This document shows positions 42,977-52,396 of a stretch of DNA of 64,000 nucleotides, piece by piece. A program made the position numbers and the translations under genes. The DNA is taken from positions 248,001 through 312,000 of the forward strand of contig NZ_JANQAH010000007.1 of the NCBI RefSeq assembly GCF_024707125.1, read 5' to 3'. Positions within the stretch are counted from its first letter, which is position 1, and each line of letters starts with the position of its first letter. The DNA is from Devosia sp. Lineage in GTDB: Bacteria > Pseudomonadota > Alphaproteobacteria > Rhizobiales > Devosiaceae. A model generated the notes under the pieces. That model worked only from the letters and a program-made list of their open reading frames with translations. It had not been told where the DNA came from and ran no database searches.

Positions 42977-43948
42977 ATGCACCTTGTTGAGCTTCACCCC
43001 AAGAACTACAGGCGACTAAGAACCCTCTCGGCGGCGGCCGGTGAAATCCACCTCAGCATTGCCGCCGTCATCGAAGGGATGGCCGAAGGGGCGATACACG
43101 TCGATGATGTGGAGCAACCCACGCTTGCGGTGCTCGATGGGCCAGAGGGCACCTATCTGCTTGCCGATGCTGAGCTGTCTCCTGATGCCGCTCAGGCAAT
43201 GGCGGATCACCTCGACGATTGGGTCTATCTCCACATCACCGGCACCGAGCCAGTACCTTCTGCGCTGCCTAATGCCTATTTGCTTCGGCATCCTCGGCTA
43301 GTGTTCTCGTTGCCACTTGATGTCTCGCCGCCGCAGGCTTTGCCAGCGGGTTACCGGATCGTCCGGGAGGCGGCCAACTTCGGCCACCGCGTCTTCTTTG
43401 GCGAACAGGAAGTCTCTCGCTGCCTGCCTGATTTCGTTCTGGGCAACCGGGCCGAGATCGGTGTTTGGACACACGCAGATCATCGCCGTCGGGGACTTGC
43501 CAGCCACGCGCTTAGGGCGACCCTTCTGGCGGCCAGCGCTGCTGGCGTCTGTCACATGGGTTGGCATTGCCACGCCTCCAACCGCGGTTCTATCGCCCTT
43601 GCCCGTAGCGTGGGCGCCGGGGAGCCCATTTCCACCACAGCCTTCAGCGCTTCGCTGCCGGCCGAAAACTGCGGCGATCTGACAACCGGGGAGTGGCTAA
43701 GTCTCGCCCGGCACTTCCTCGCCGGACGGGATGAGATCGTCTGGCTCGGATTTCACGCTGCCTGTGCGCTTGCCTGCGCGGGCGAGACGGACCTTGCGCT
43801 CGACGCCATTGATCGCCTTGTTGACGACCGCTGGCACGGCAGCCCGTCCTGGCTGGTGCACAACTGGGCACTGGCTGATCTTGTGAAGCATCCGCGGATG
43901 CTTGCTGCTGTCGCCCGCCTCGAAAAGCAAAAGGCCCCGCCGGGCTAG
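42977..43948 (+). CDS. GNAT-family acetyltransferase, two-part
   Basis: Protein of about 323 residues. The first 120 residues have no clear family; the middle (about 125-230) is a GNAT domain with EIGVWTHADHRRRGLASHAL as its acetyl-CoA loop and MGWHCHASNRGSIALARSVG as the following helix. The last 80 residues look helical. This fits the GNAT group with an N-terminal extension often annotated only as N-acetyltransferase. Substrate unknown. An in-frame GTG at 42956 would add seven residues. Confidence 0.78.
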   Translation: MHLVELHPKNYRRLRTLSAAAGEIHLSIAAVIEGMAEGAIHVDDVEQPTLAVLDGPEGTYLLADAELSPDAAQAMADHLDDWVYLHITGTEPVPSALPNAYLLRHPRLVFSLPLDVSPPQALPAGYRIVREAANFGHRVFFGEQEVSRCLPDFVLGNRAEIGVWTHADHRRRGLASHALRATLLAASAAGVCHMGWHCHASNRGSIALARSVGAGEPISTTAFSASLPAENCGDLTTGEWLSLARHFLAGRDEIVWLGFHAACALACAGETDLALDAIDRLVDDRWHGSPSWLVHNWALADLVKHPRMLAAVARLEKQKAPPG

Positions 43949-43959
43949 GGCAGGGCCTT
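43931..43959. terminator. Hairpin between the GNAT gene and grxD
   Basis: Arms AAGGCCC (43931-43937) and GGGCCTT (43953-43959) around the stop codon of the GNAT gene, with A-rich and short T-containing flanks. Likely terminates one or both convergent genes. Confidence 0.55.
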
Positions 43960-43981
43960 CAAATTCTCGACAAGCGAGCGA

Positions 43982-44317
43982 TCAGGCGCTCTGCTTGACT
44001 GCGATGCCAGCCTGCTGCAGGTGCGTCTGCAATTCGCCCGACTGGAACATTTCGCGGGTGATGTCGGCGCCGCCGATGAATTCGCCCTTTACATAGAGCT
44101 GCGGAATGGTCGGCCAGTTGGAATAGGCCTTGATGCCATCGCGCAGTTCGGCGCTTTCAAGCACGTTGGCGCTGTCATAGTCGATGCCGAGGTAGTTCAG
44201 GATCTGAACGACCTGGCCGGAGAAGCCGCACTGCGGAAAATCGGGCGTGCCCTTCATGAAAAGGAACACGTCGTTGTTCTTCACCTTCTCATCGATAAAG
44301 GCGTTGATATCGGTCAT
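43982..44317 (-). CDS. grxD: Monothiol glutaredoxin GrxD (Grx4 type)
   Basis: Monothiol glutaredoxin of 111 residues that carries and transfers Fe-S clusters, commonly with BolA. The active site is CGFS (Cys30) in PDFPQCGFSGQVVQIL; glutathione contacts are seen in YSNWPTIPQLYVKGEFIGG. It is the distal member of the conserved bolA-grxD neighbourhood; here bolA is 2.2 kb upstream on the same strand with four genes between. A single-gene unit in this layout. Confidence 0.96.
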   Translation of the reverse strand: MTDINAFIDEKVKNNDVFLFMKGTPDFPQCGFSGQVVQILNYLGIDYDSANVLESAELRDGIKAYSNWPTIPQLYVKGEFIGGADITREMFQSGELQTHLQQAGIAVKQSA

Positions 44318-44427
44318 GGGGAGGAGCCTTTCAGTAAACCGGGGTCAAGGCCCGGCGGAACTCAGTCATTAAATAGGACAGGACTGTGGCGCTGTCGAGA
44401 TCGGCCATCGGCGGATGGCGATGTTTG

Positions 44428-44967
44428 TCATTGTGTCGCGGTGCAGCGCTTTTCGCCGGTTGCCGTCACTTCGCCGGAGGCGACATCAAGCACTCGCTCT
44501 TCGGCAATGATCGCCCCAAGGCCGTTCGCAGTGTATTCGCCAAATTCGGGGCAGTTCTTGGCCGTTCCCGCCTTGGTGCGCTGCCAGAAAGTCACGGTGT
44601 CGTCGGCCACTGTCACTTCGTCATCGGCCGGTTCGTCGATGAAAAGGCTCTGGTTGGCAAGGTCATAGATGACGATATCGCCGTCAGGCCCGGTCGAGCG
44701 GGTCAGCACCAGATAGTTGCTGGCAAGGCCCTGATACCAGAGCGGTTCTCCGTCCGGATTGACGAGGAAATCGCCCTCACGCTCGGCATATTCGCACTTG
44801 ATCTTGCCGCGGGCCGGAGCGCGGGCAAGGATGTTCATGCCGACGTCCTCGGAGCGCTCCTGGGCGATGACGAGGAAATTCCCGTTCTGGAAGCACAGGG
44901 CTTCCTGGGCAAATGTGGGCACGGCGAACGCAGCAAATGCAGCGGCGGCAAGGGCCAGGCGGATCAT
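44428..44967 (-). CDS. Exported protein of unknown function
   Basis: Unrecognised 179-residue protein with a clear signal peptide (residues 1-20, cleavage near TFA-QE). The mature protein has four cysteines (ALCFQ, KCEYAE, KNCPEF, RCTATQ), suggesting two disulfides, and an acidic composition. GGAG stands eight bases before ATG at 44967. It follows the HAD gene by 20 bases, so may share its transcript. No function can be inferred. Confidence 0.75.
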   Translation of the reverse strand: MIRLALAAAAFAAFAVPTFAQEALCFQNGNFLVIAQERSEDVGMNILARAPARGKIKCEYAEREGDFLVNPDGEPLWYQGLASNYLVLTRSTGPDGDIVIYDLANQSLFIDEPADDEVTVADDTVTFWQRTKAGTAKNCPEFGEYTANGLGAIIAEERVLDVASGEVTATGEKRCTATQ

Positions 44968-44987
44968 CGTCAACTCCAAGGGCTGGT

Positions 44988-45629
44988 TCAGGCCGGCGCG
45001 GTCGTCTTGAGCCGCGCGGCAATCCAGGGGTGGTTGGCACAGTCTGCGACTGTATCGAACAAAACTGCCTCCCAGCCATGCTTGCGTGCTGCGTCAACGA
45101 CTTTTGGTGTGTCGTCGAAGAACAGGGGCGGCAGTTCGGAGGACGGCATGCGTTCCTCTGCCATCTCGTAGAATTTCTTATGCGCTTTGGTCCGGCCAAA
45201 TCGGGCCGAGTAGAACATGTCCTCAAAAATGTCCTTGAGACCCAGGGACTGCCAAAGAAACTGCGCGCGGCTGTGGTCCTGATTGGTGGCCAGATAGAGC
45301 CTGATTTCCGGATGCCCCTTCAGCTTCTGGACGGTCTCGATCATGGTCGAGTTCGGAAAGCAGTCGTGGCTCATCCAGAGATCGAGCACTGCCATCGTCG
45401 AACCCTTGTATCCAAAGGCCCGCAAGCGCCGGTCGAGTGCTTCCACCATGGGGACCTCGCCAATCAGCACGCGCTTCATGAAGATGTCGTGGATGAATTC
45501 TCGCTGAAAGCGGTCCGCGTTGATGCCGAGGCTGCGGAGCTTGTCATCGAAGGTTTCGTGCAGGTCGGGGCGGGCGTGATAGCCGTGGACAAGCACACCA
45601 TCGACATCAAAGATCACCGCGCGCGTCAT
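44988..45629 (-). CDS. HAD-family hydrolase
   Basis: Haloacid dehalogenase-like phosphatase, 213 residues. It has motif 1 FDVDGVLVHG with both aspartates, a helical cap (about 30-100), the motif 2 Thr/Ser region YLATNQDHSRAQ, the motif 3 Lys in GRTKAHKKFYE and motif 4 FFDDTPKVV. The layout suits a subfamily IA small-molecule phosphatase; substrate unknown. The start is 23 bases inside the end of the HIT gene upstream, so the two are translated from one message. Confidence 0.85.
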   Translation of the reverse strand: MTRAVIFDVDGVLVHGYHARPDLHETFDDKLRSLGINADRFQREFIHDIFMKRVLIGEVPMVEALDRRLRAFGYKGSTMAVLDLWMSHDCFPNSTMIETVQKLKGHPEIRLYLATNQDHSRAQFLWQSLGLKDIFEDMFYSARFGRTKAHKKFYEMAEERMPSSELPPLFFDDTPKVVDAARKHGWEAVLFDTVADCANHPWIAARLKTTAPA

Positions 45630-46008
45630 GCTTTGCCCCCTGCTGCTTGAACGCATATCGGATGCCCTTGCCCTCGAGCGCTTCGCCCGCAAAGCGCGGG
45701 ATGATGTGAAGATGCGTGTGGAACACGTTCTGCCCGCCAACCGCACCGACATTCCAGCCCAAAGTGTAGCCATCGGGCTGATGGCTCGAGAAATGCTCAC
45801 GAGCGGCCGCGAGCGCCGGGCCGAAATCGGCCCATTCTTCCGGCGTCATCTCGAAGGGGTTTTCGCTGTGGCGGTGAGGCACGATCATGCCGGCGCGCTG
45901 CAAGGCGGGATCGCGGCTGGCGAGGACATAAAAATACTGCGTTTCGAGCACAGCGCTATCGGACAAGAGGCCATTGGCCCGGCAGAACCTGCAACCCGGT
46001 TCCGTCAT
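45607..46008 (-). CDS. HIT-family protein
   Basis: Nucleotide hydrolase/transferase of the histidine triad family, 133 residues. N-terminal cysteines CRFCRAN could hold zinc, and the triad is in NVFHTHLHIIPRF. The segment MIVPHRHSENPFEMTPEEW is also typical. Such enzymes cleave dinucleoside polyphosphates or AMP-linked amines; the substrate is not evident. Its ATG overlaps the stop of the DUF6665-like gene (ATGA) and its end overlaps the HAD gene, making a tightly packed three-gene cluster. Confidence 0.88.
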   Translation of the reverse strand: MTEPGCRFCRANGLLSDSAVLETQYFYVLASRDPALQRAGMIVPHRHSENPFEMTPEEWADFGPALAAAREHFSSHQPDGYTLGWNVGAVGGQNVFHTHLHIIPRFAGEALEGKGIRYAFKQQGAKHDARGDL

Positions 46009-46328
46009 GGCCGCCGCGCCGGCCTGGCTCCGAGCCCGACGAGAACGTCGCCGGGAATGGCGAGTGCTTGAATGACGTCCGCATGCCGGCGGAAACCGAC
46101 CAGTTCGCGTTGCACGAAATAGGACCACACGGCGTCGCGAGCATCGTCGAGGACGGCCTCTCGATTGGCCGATGCTTCGGCCAGCGCCTTCAGCGCCTTG
46201 ATGACTCTGGCTTCTGCCGCGCCGAGCGAGCTGGCCCGCTCGGCCGCGATTTCATGATCAATTGCCGCAGTGCCGGCCTCGGGCCGAACCGTGCGGATCA
46301 GGTCGAGCGACTCGCGCAGGCCCGACAT
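46005..46328 (-). CDS. Small helical protein, DUF6665-like
   Basis: Protein of 107 residues, mainly helical, with the pattern IDHEIAAERASSLGAAEARV, a central Ala-rich helix and DAVWSYFVQRELVGFRRHAD, then IPGDVLVGLG. This matches my memory of DUF6665, a family of unknown role in alphaproteobacteria. There is no signal or membrane segment. It starts 5 bases after bolA and overlaps the HIT gene, so it belongs to the bolA transcript. Confidence 0.7.
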   Translation of the reverse strand: MSGLRESLDLIRTVRPEAGTAAIDHEIAAERASSLGAAEARVIKALKALAEASANREAVLDDARDAVWSYFVQRELVGFRRHADVIQALAIPGDVLVGLGARPARRP

Positions 46329-46333
46329 TCAGC

Positions 46334-46567
46334 TTATTCGGGGATGCTGGTTTGGAGAGCCAATGCATGCAGTGCACCGCCCATGTCGCCCTGCAGGCTG
46401 TCATAGACCATCTTGTGCTGCTGCACGCGGGTCTTGCCTCGAAAGCTCTCGGAAATCACGGAGGCTGCCCAGTGATCGCCGTCACCGGCAAGGTCGCGAA
46501 TTTCGATTTCGGCATCGGGCAGGGCAGCCTTGATGCGGCGCTCGATCTCGGTGGCGTCCATTGGCAT
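46334..46567 (-). CDS. bolA: BolA-family protein
   Basis: Small DNA- or Fe-S-associated protein of 77 residues that partners monothiol glutaredoxins. It has the fold pattern IERRIKAALPDAEIEIRDLA, a Gly-Asp loop, SVISESFRGKTRVQQHKMVY and a C-terminal helix; the conserved His in QQHKMVY is present. GGGAG stands about seven bases before ATG at 46567. In relatives it sits between purL and grxD; here extra genes intrude on both sides. Confidence 0.93.
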   Translation of the reverse strand: MPMDATEIERRIKAALPDAEIEIRDLAGDGDHWAASVISESFRGKTRVQQHKMVYDSLQGDMGGALHALALQTSIPE

Positions 46568-46655
46568 GTGCAGTCTCCCGTGCTCGTTTCTGCCGTTTCC
46601 GGCGCATGTCCTTGATATGGCACGCGAGTGCGGCAGCTTCAATATCGGGCCGGTG

Positions 46656-47249
46656 CTATTGCGCCGGGGCCGGCTCCGTTTCGGCGGTGGCGCCGATGCA
46701 GCATTCCGCGTCGGAGCGCGTAGCGAAATTGGCCACGATGAAATCGACGACCGGGCGAATCTGCTCGGCAACCGAGGTGGCGTAGATGCAGTCGAGCGCA
46801 TAGCCGCGGCCCGAGGCGACCGTTTCTGTGTGCACCAGCGTCACGGGGACGTTCATGGGCGAGCTTTCGCTCGTGCCTTCGTAAATGAGAGCCGTCGCGT
46901 CCTGATATTGTGTGGTGCCGGTATTGCCCAGGACAAAGCCGGGGAACGTTTCGGACCACGCGGTGGCCACGGCGGTGGTGTCGAGGCTCGAAAGCGCCGA
47001 ATCGGCCGTCCAGTCCCCGTCCTCCACCGGCACAACGCTGAGATCGCATTGCAGCGGCGCGTCGGGATGGTTGATCGTCAGGGGCTCGCCGGCACCGCCA
47101 GCGGCGATCATCGCTTCGGGATAGATCAGCGTATAGGGCTGGTCGGCAAAGATGGAGCGCGTGACGTTGACGCTCTGACCAAGCGCTGCAACCGGCATGG
47201 CCGCTGCGCCCAAACCCACGACGATCGCCAGAAAACGCTTCGATCTCAT
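46656..47249 (-). CDS. Exported protein of unknown function
   Basis: Unrecognised 197-residue protein between purL and bolA. A signal peptide is evident (RSKRFLAIVVGLGAAAMPV, cleavage near ALG-QS). The mature part is rich in Thr, Ser and Ala with four cysteines (LQCDL, LDCIY and a CC pair near the C-terminus), ending in a Pro/Glu/Ala tail. Predicted periplasmic. It lies 81 bases after purL and 88 bases before bolA on the same strand; nothing suggests a purine role. Confidence 0.7.
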   Translation of the reverse strand: MRSKRFLAIVVGLGAAAMPVAALGQSVNVTRSIFADQPYTLIYPEAMIAAGGAGEPLTINHPDAPLQCDLSVVPVEDGDWTADSALSSLDTTAVATAWSETFPGFVLGNTGTTQYQDATALIYEGTSESSPMNVPVTLVHTETVASGRGYALDCIYATSVAEQIRPVVDFIVANFATRSDAECCIGATAETEPAPAQ

Positions 47250-47330
47250 CAGACGCTCCAGAAAATACTACGCCGCCCTTTGGCGTACCAAAGAGCGGCG
47301 ATCATATGGCAGGCGCCGGCTAAGTGCTAA

Positions 47331-49556
47331 TCAAGCCGACATATAGTTGGGGAACCAGTCTTCGTGGGCCGATGTCAGCGCGGCCACTGAAACCGGCTTG
47401 GCCTTGCCCAGAACGAGGTCCGTGCCGCCGGTCGTGCCGATCCACGGCGCCTCGATGCCAAGCGACTTGGCCTCTTCCCAGAGCGCAACAATCTCCTCGC
47501 CCTGCGGATCGAGATTGAGCGTCACGAGATAGCGGCCCTGGTCTTCACCGAAATACTGCAGCAGCGGATCGTGGCCTTCGACATCGACCACGGTCGCGCC
47601 GATGCCGCCGGAAATCGCCATTTCCGCCAGTGCGACGCCCAAGCCGCCATCGGACAGATCGTGGCAAGCGGTAACCACGCCCGAACGGATCAGCTTGCGG
47701 ACGAAGTCGCCAGTCTTGCGTTCGGCAGCAAGGTCCACATGCGGCGCATCGCCATCGCGGCGATCGAAGAGATCGCGCAGATAGATCGACTGACCGAGAT
47801 GCGTTCCGCGCAGGGCCGGACCGCCGATGAGCAGGATCGGCTGGTTGGCAGCAGTGAAGCCGATGCGGACGCTCTTCTGCCAATCGGGCAAGAGGCCAAC
47901 GCCGCCAATGGTCGGCGTCGGCAGAATGCCGCGGCCATTGGTTTCGTTGTAGAGCGAGACATTGCCCGAGACGATCGGGAAATCGAGCGCACGGCAGGCA
48001 TCGCCAATGCCACCCACGGCCTTCACCAGCTGGCCCATGATTTCCGGGCGTTCGGGATTGCCGAAGTTGAGGTTGTCGGTCGCTGCCAGCGGCTCTGCAC
48101 CGGTAGCGGTGAGGTTACGCCAGCATTCGGCCACGGCCTGCTTGCCGCCCTCATAGGGGTTGGCTTCGCAGTAGCGCGGATTGACGTCCGAGGTGAAGGC
48201 TAGGCCCTTGCTGTCATGGCCGAGCACGCGGATCACGCCAGCATCGCCGCCGGGACGCTGAATGCTGTTGCCCTGAATCATCGTGTCGTATTGCTCATAG
48301 ACCCAGCGGCGCGACGAGCACTGGTGGCCGCCAATAAGCTTGAGAAGCGCATCGGCAACGTCCATCTGCGGCACGTCATTGGCTGCGAGCGCTGCCGGAA
48401 TCTTTGGCTCGACCCAAGGACGGTCATATTCCGGAGCCTCGTCGCCGAGTTCCTTGATCGGCAGATTGGCGACTTCCTCGCCCTGCCAGAGTACACGGAA
48501 ACGCAGGTCGTCGGTGGTCTTGCCGACGGTGGCAAAGTCGAGTTCCCACTTTTCGAACACAGCGCGGGCCTCCGGCTCTTTTTCCGGATGCAGCACCATG
48601 AGCATGCGCTCCTGGGATTCGGAGAGCATCATCTCGTAGGCCGTCATGTGCTCTTCGCGCACCGGCACCTTGTCGAGGTTCAGCTCGATACCGAGGTCGC
48701 CCTTGGCGCCCATTTCGACGGCCGAGCAGGTGAGGCCAGCTGCGCCCATGTCCTGAATCGCGATGACGGCGCCCGTGGCCATCAGCTCAAGGCAGGCTTC
48801 AAGCAGGCGCTTTTCGGTGAAGGGGTCGCCAACCTGCACGGTCGGGCGCTTTTCCTCGATGTCGTCGCCGAACTCAGCCGAAGCCATCGTCGCGCCGCCG
48901 ACGCCATCGCGTCCGGTCTTGGCGCCAAGGTAGACGACCGGCAGGCCGACGCCTTCGGCCTTGGAGTAGAAAATCTTGTCGGTGTCGGCGAGGCCGGCAG
49001 CAAACGCGTTGACGAGGTTGTTGCCGTTATAGCGCGCGTCGAACTCGACTTCGCCAGCCACGGTCGGCACACCGAAGGAGTTACCATAGCCGCCAACGCC
49101 GGCCACGACGCCGTGCACCAGGTGCCGCGTCTTTTCGTGCTCAGGTGCGCCAAAGCGGAGCGCGTTCATCGCTGCCACCGGGCGGGCGCCCATGGTGAAA
49201 ACGTCGCGCAGAATACCGCCCACGCCGGTCGCCGCGCCCTGATAAGGCTCGATGAAGCTCGGGTGGTTGTGCGATTCCATCTTGAAGACGACCGCCTGAC
49301 CATCGCCAATATCGACGACACCGGCGTTTTCGCCCGGCCCCTGGATCACGCGCGGCCCCTGGGTCGGCAGCGTGCGCAGCCACTTCTTCGAGCTCTTGTA
49401 GGAACAGTGCTCGTTCCACATGGCCGAGAAAATGCCGAGCTCGGTATAGGTCGGCTCGCGACCGATCAGGTCGAGAATCTTCTGATATTCATCCGCCTTG
49501 AGCCCGTGGTCGGCGACCAGCTGCGGGGTGATTTCGATGTCGTTACGAAGGGTCAT
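47331..49556 (-). CDS. purL: Phosphoribosylformylglycinamidine synthase, large subunit PurL
   Basis: ATP-dependent amidotransferase subunit that makes FGAM in purine synthesis; 741 residues, the short form that needs separate PurS and PurQ. Visible are [20 protein letters not shown] near the N-terminus, the ATP-binding [30 protein letters not shown] and [15 protein letters not shown] near the C-terminus. Genes for purQ and purS are on the same strand upstream, with extra genes between. The start overlaps the stop of the DJ-1-like gene by 4 bases, so translation is coupled. Confidence 0.97.
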   Translation of the reverse strand: MTLRNDIEITPQLVADHGLKADEYQKILDLIGREPTYTELGIFSAMWNEHCSYKSSKKWLRTLPTQGPRVIQGPGENAGVVDIGDGQAVVFKMESHNHPSFIEPYQGAATGVGGILRDVFTMGARPVAAMNALRFGAPEHEKTRHLVHGVVAGVGGYGNSFGVPTVAGEVEFDARYNGNNLVNAFAAGLADTDKIFYSKAEGVGLPVVYLGAKTGRDGVGGATMASAEFGDDIEEKRPTVQVGDPFTEKRLLEACLELMATGAVIAIQDMGAAGLTCSAVEMGAKGDLGIELNLDKVPVREEHMTAYEMMLSESQERMLMVLHPEKEPEARAVFEKWELDFATVGKTTDDLRFRVLWQGEEVANLPIKELGDEAPEYDRPWVEPKIPAALAANDVPQMDVADALLKLIGGHQCSSRRWVYEQYDTMIQGNSIQRPGGDAGVIRVLGHDSKGLAFTSDVNPRYCEANPYEGGKQAVAECWRNLTATGAEPLAATDNLNFGNPERPEIMGQLVKAVGGIGDACRALDFPIVSGNVSLYNETNGRGILPTPTIGGVGLLPDWQKSVRIGFTAANQPILLIGGPALRGTHLGQSIYLRDLFDRRDGDAPHVDLAAERKTGDFVRKLIRSGVVTACHDLSDGGLGVALAEMAISGGIGATVVDVEGHDPLLQYFGEDQGRYLVTLNLDPQGEEIVALWEEAKSLGIEAPWIGTTGGTDLVLGKAKPVSVAALTSAHEDWFPNYMSA

Positions 49557-50164
49557 CGGGTCGTTCCGTAGGGGGGCTCGGGGTAATATTCCATGGCGCG
49601 CTGCGTCTCATGGGCAAGATCGTGGCCGAAGAGATGGCCGACAAACCACAGCGACATATCGATGCCGGCGGAAACACCGCCGCTGGTGACGACGCTGCCA
49701 TGGCGGACATAGCGCTCGTCAGCAGTGAAGTAGGCTTTGACGGCCATGCTGCGGACCCAGTCCATGGCGGCGTGGTTGGTCGTCGCCCGCTTGCCATCAA
49801 GGAAGCCGGTCTGGCCCAGCAGGGCTGCGCCGGTGCAGACGGACGCCTGCCACTTTGCGGCCGCCAGGTAGTCGCGCAGAGTATCGATGAACGCGTCATC
49901 CATGATGACGGTACGCGTGCCCTTGCCACCCGGCACAATCACCAGATCGGCATGTGGGGCATCGGAAAAGTCGTAGTCGGCTTCGATGCGCAGGCCCTTG
50001 GCGCAGCGCAGCGCCTTTTCCGGCCATGCGAGCGTGAAGGCTTTGAGAGGTGCGCCGAGCTGCGCGGCCATGGTGAAGACTTCCCAAGGGCCAACGAAGT
50101 CCAGTTCCTCGACGTCGGGAAAAACGACGATGCCGACATTGAGTGGATTGTTTGCATCAACCAT
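49553..50164 (-). CDS. DJ-1/PfpI-family protein
   Basis: Class I glutamine-amidotransferase-like protein of 203 residues with the DJ-1/PfpI fold. It has [20 protein letters not shown], the acidic residue of the elbow, and the nucleophile Cys in [15 protein letters not shown] followed by [11 protein letters not shown]; this resembles the isonitrile hydratase and AraC-type-N-terminal branch. Members act on isonitriles, glyoxals or as chaperones. It lies exactly between purQ and purL, overlapping purL (ATGA), which is an unusual place; its effect on purine synthesis is unknown. Confidence 0.85.
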   Translation of the reverse strand: MVDANNPLNVGIVVFPDVEELDFVGPWEVFTMAAQLGAPLKAFTLAWPEKALRCAKGLRIEADYDFSDAPHADLVIVPGGKGTRTVIMDDAFIDTLRDYLAAAKWQASVCTGAALLGQTGFLDGKRATTNHAAMDWVRSMAVKAYFTADERYVRHGSVVTSGGVSAGIDMSLWFVGHLFGHDLAHETQRAMEYYPEPPYGTTR

Positions 50165-50197
50165 GCTGCTCTCCCACTGCGATTGAGGCCGTTGGCC

Positions 50198-50866
50198 TCA
50201 GGCCGCCTTGTCGAGAAGCGCCGCAAAGAGCGCGCGCCCATCAATGCCGCCATGTGCAGCCTCGATGAGGTTCTCCGGGTGGGGCATCAGGCCGAGCACG
50301 TTCTTTTCCGCGTTGAGAATGCCGGCAATATTGTTGATCGAGCCGTTGGGATTGGTGCCCTCGGCATAGCGGAAGGCTACGCGCCCATCGCCCTCGAGCG
50401 CTGCCAGAGTTTCGGCATCGGCAAAGTAGTTGCCGTCGTGATGGGCCACCGGGCAGCGGATGATCTGGCCCTTGGTGTAGCCATTGGTGAAGACGTTGTC
50501 GGTATTGGTGACTTCGAGCTTCACTTCGCGGCAGACGAATTTCAGCGAGGTGTTGCGCATCAGGGCGCCCGGCAGCAGGCCCGCCTCGATCAGGATCTGA
50601 AAGCCATTGCAGACACCCAGAACCTTCACGCCCTTGGCGGCACGTTCGCGGATTTTGTCCATCATGGGAGAGCGGGCAGCGATGGCGCCGCAGCGCAGAT
50701 AGTCACCGTAGGAAAAACCACCCGGGATGACGATCAGGTCGACATCAGGAATGTCGGCGTCCTGGTGCCAGACCTCGGCAGGCGCCACGCCCCCGATCTT
50801 GGTCAGCGCCGCGATCATGTCGCGGTCGCGATTGAGTCCGGGAAACACGATGACGGCGGCCTTCAT
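50198..50866 (-). CDS. purQ: Phosphoribosylformylglycinamidine synthase, glutaminase PurQ
   Basis: Glutaminase subunit that supplies ammonia to PurL, 222 residues. The fold begins [15 protein letters not shown], with the oxyanion strand [16 protein letters not shown], nucleophile Cys in GVCNGFQIL and the His/Glu pair in [11 protein letters not shown]. The start ATG at 50866 follows AAGGAT. It is separated from purS by an acyltransferase gene with its own terminator, so it probably has its own promoter in the 50867-51015 interval. Confidence 0.97.
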   Translation of the reverse strand: MKAAVIVFPGLNRDRDMIAALTKIGGVAPAEVWHQDADIPDVDLIVIPGGFSYGDYLRCGAIAARSPMMDKIRERAAKGVKVLGVCNGFQILIEAGLLPGALMRNTSLKFVCREVKLEVTNTDNVFTNGYTKGQIIRCPVAHHDGNYFADAETLAALEGDGRVAFRYAEGTNPNGSINNIAGILNAEKNVLGLMPHPENLIEAAHGGIDGRALFAALLDKAA

Positions 50867-51020
50867 CGGGCGATCCTTGCTGTGTCTGAACTGATGCGAG
50901 GCCCTTGTGATCAGTCTTGCTCGAAAAGGCAAGGGGGCTGGGGGATTCCCCATGACTTTGTGACAGCGCTGCATCGCGGGCTGCACAGTCTGCCCCCGCG
51001 CATCTGCATGTGCCCAAAGC

Positions 51021-51046
51021 AAAATCCCCGCTTTCGCGGGGATTTT
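51021..51046. terminator. Bidirectional terminator between purQ and the acyltransferase gene
   Basis: Perfect 11-bp arms AAAATCCCCGC (51021-51031) and GCGGGGATTTT (51036-51046) with loop TTTC; outer bases extend the stem with a bulge. It lies just past the acyltransferase stop and separates that gene from purQ. Confidence 0.85.
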
Positions 51047-51068
51047 GTGCTTTGTCAGCGAATGGCTC

Positions 51069-52136
51069 CTATTCGGCGGGCGCGGCCACGGGCCTGGCCG
51101 ATTGCGAACCCGGCAGATGCGCCCAGGCCGGACGCTCGAACAGGAACTTGCCGAAACCAACCTTTTCCGTGATCCACCACAACACGAGCGGCGAGCCAAT
51201 CGCGACGACCATGATGATGAGGCTCACGAGGTTGGGCTCCTCGATGCCCACGGCAAGCAGCAGGGTGCGCGCAATGCCCATGGGGAGGACGAACGCCACG
51301 TAGACGACCAGCGATTTGGTGCCCATCCAGCGCAGCCAATTCATCCAAGGCAGGCGAACCAGAAGCGCCGAAGCAATGCAGATCGCCACTGAGCCGGCCA
51401 GCGCGGCTAGAAGGTGAACGCCGGGCAGGGCGCCCCAACCCATCTGGATATGCACGGGATCGAGCCGGAAGCCCGGTGTGAAGACGAGAACGGCATTTAC
51501 GACGGCCCATGCCGCAAGCACGCCAAGCGCCGCGCCGACATGGCTGGCCGACCAATCCGCGATCCGGAATATCTGCGGCGCAAATACATAGCCGGCGTAG
51601 AAATAGACGAAATAGGCGCAGAACTGGTCAATGAGGTAGCTGCCGGTATGAACCGCGGCCATCTGCAACACCGCACCAACTATCAGTGCGGCCCAATGTG
51701 GCACCTTGAACTGATGCAGCAGCTTGCTCGTGAACCCGAAGATGCCGAGCATGTAGATGAACCACAGCACGCCATAGGGCTCGACTACGGCCCAGGCGAG
51801 ATAGCTCAGTGCCCCCACAGGGTCGCGGCCGATAAGCGCCACCTTGAAGACGATGTGGATCACCGCCCAGAGCGCGTAGAAATAGAAGTAGTGGACGATC
51901 CGGCGATCGGCATAGGCGCGCCATGGCCGGTCGATGACCTGGCTTAGGAACAGCCCCGAAATCAGGAAGAATTCGGGCATGCGGAAGGGCATGGCAAAGG
52001 CGATGGTCCAGTGCAGGAAACCGGTCTGGCCGGTATCCTCACCCACGCTCGATGCACAATACATGATGACGACGAGAAAGATCGACAGGCCCTTGGCCAT
52101 ATCAACCCAATCAAGTCTTTGCTTGCCCACGGCCAT
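51069..52136 (-). CDS. Acyltransferase-3 family membrane protein
   Basis: Integral membrane acyltransferase-like protein, about 355 residues and ten hydrophobic helices, of the group that O-acylates surface sugars or lipids. The N-terminal segment reads [19 protein letters not shown], then [15 protein letters not shown]. Related proteins usually have a His in the first helix (VVMMHS-like); here that position appears to be Tyr, so acyl transfer may be impaired or the protein may do something else. ATG at 52136 follows GGGAG. It sits between purS and purQ with its own terminator and looks inserted. Confidence 0.8.
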   Translation of the reverse strand: MAVGKQRLDWVDMAKGLSIFLVVIMYCASSVGEDTGQTGFLHWTIAFAMPFRMPEFFLISGLFLSQVIDRPWRAYADRRIVHYFYFYALWAVIHIVFKVALIGRDPVGALSYLAWAVVEPYGVLWFIYMLGIFGFTSKLLHQFKVPHWAALIVGAVLQMAAVHTGSYLIDQFCAYFVYFYAGYVFAPQIFRIADWSASHVGAALGVLAAWAVVNAVLVFTPGFRLDPVHIQMGWGALPGVHLLAALAGSVAICIASALLVRLPWMNWLRWMGTKSLVVYVAFVLPMGIARTLLLAVGIEEPNLVSLIIMVVAIGSPLVLWWITEKVGFGKFLFERPAWAHLPGSQSARPVAAPAE

Positions 52137-52255
52137 TGTCGCGCTCCCATGCGATTTCGGCGCACGATAGCAAACGCTCGACACCAGCCGGTTAAGGCCA
52201 GCAGTCAGCTTCTAGACAATTGTTGGCTTGGTAAGAAATGCCCTAAGGCCGTCCG

Positions 52256-52363
52256 TCAGACGGGAACCGAGGCGTAAGCTGCGAAAAGCAGGCCGATCGA
52301 GGCGAAAAACATTACTGAGAGAGCAATCTGGGTCTTACGCATGTGCATACGGTCCTGCGCCAT
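52256..52363 (-). CDS. Possible small membrane protein (30-35 aa)
   Basis: Short frame in the gap between purS and the acyltransferase gene. It starts at ATG 52363, or at ATG 52348, which has AGGA just before it. The product reads MHMRKTQIALSVMFFASIGL and continues LFAAYASVPV: a positively charged start followed by one hydrophobic helix. An AT-rich inverted repeat (AATTAA GCG TTAATT, about 52388-52402) lies before it and could be part of a promoter. Not a family I know. Confidence 0.45.
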   Translation of the reverse strand: MAQDRMHMRKTQIALSVMFFASIGLLFAAYASVPV

Positions 52364-52396
52364 CTGCGGCGCGTAATCTGTTATCGCAATTAAGCG

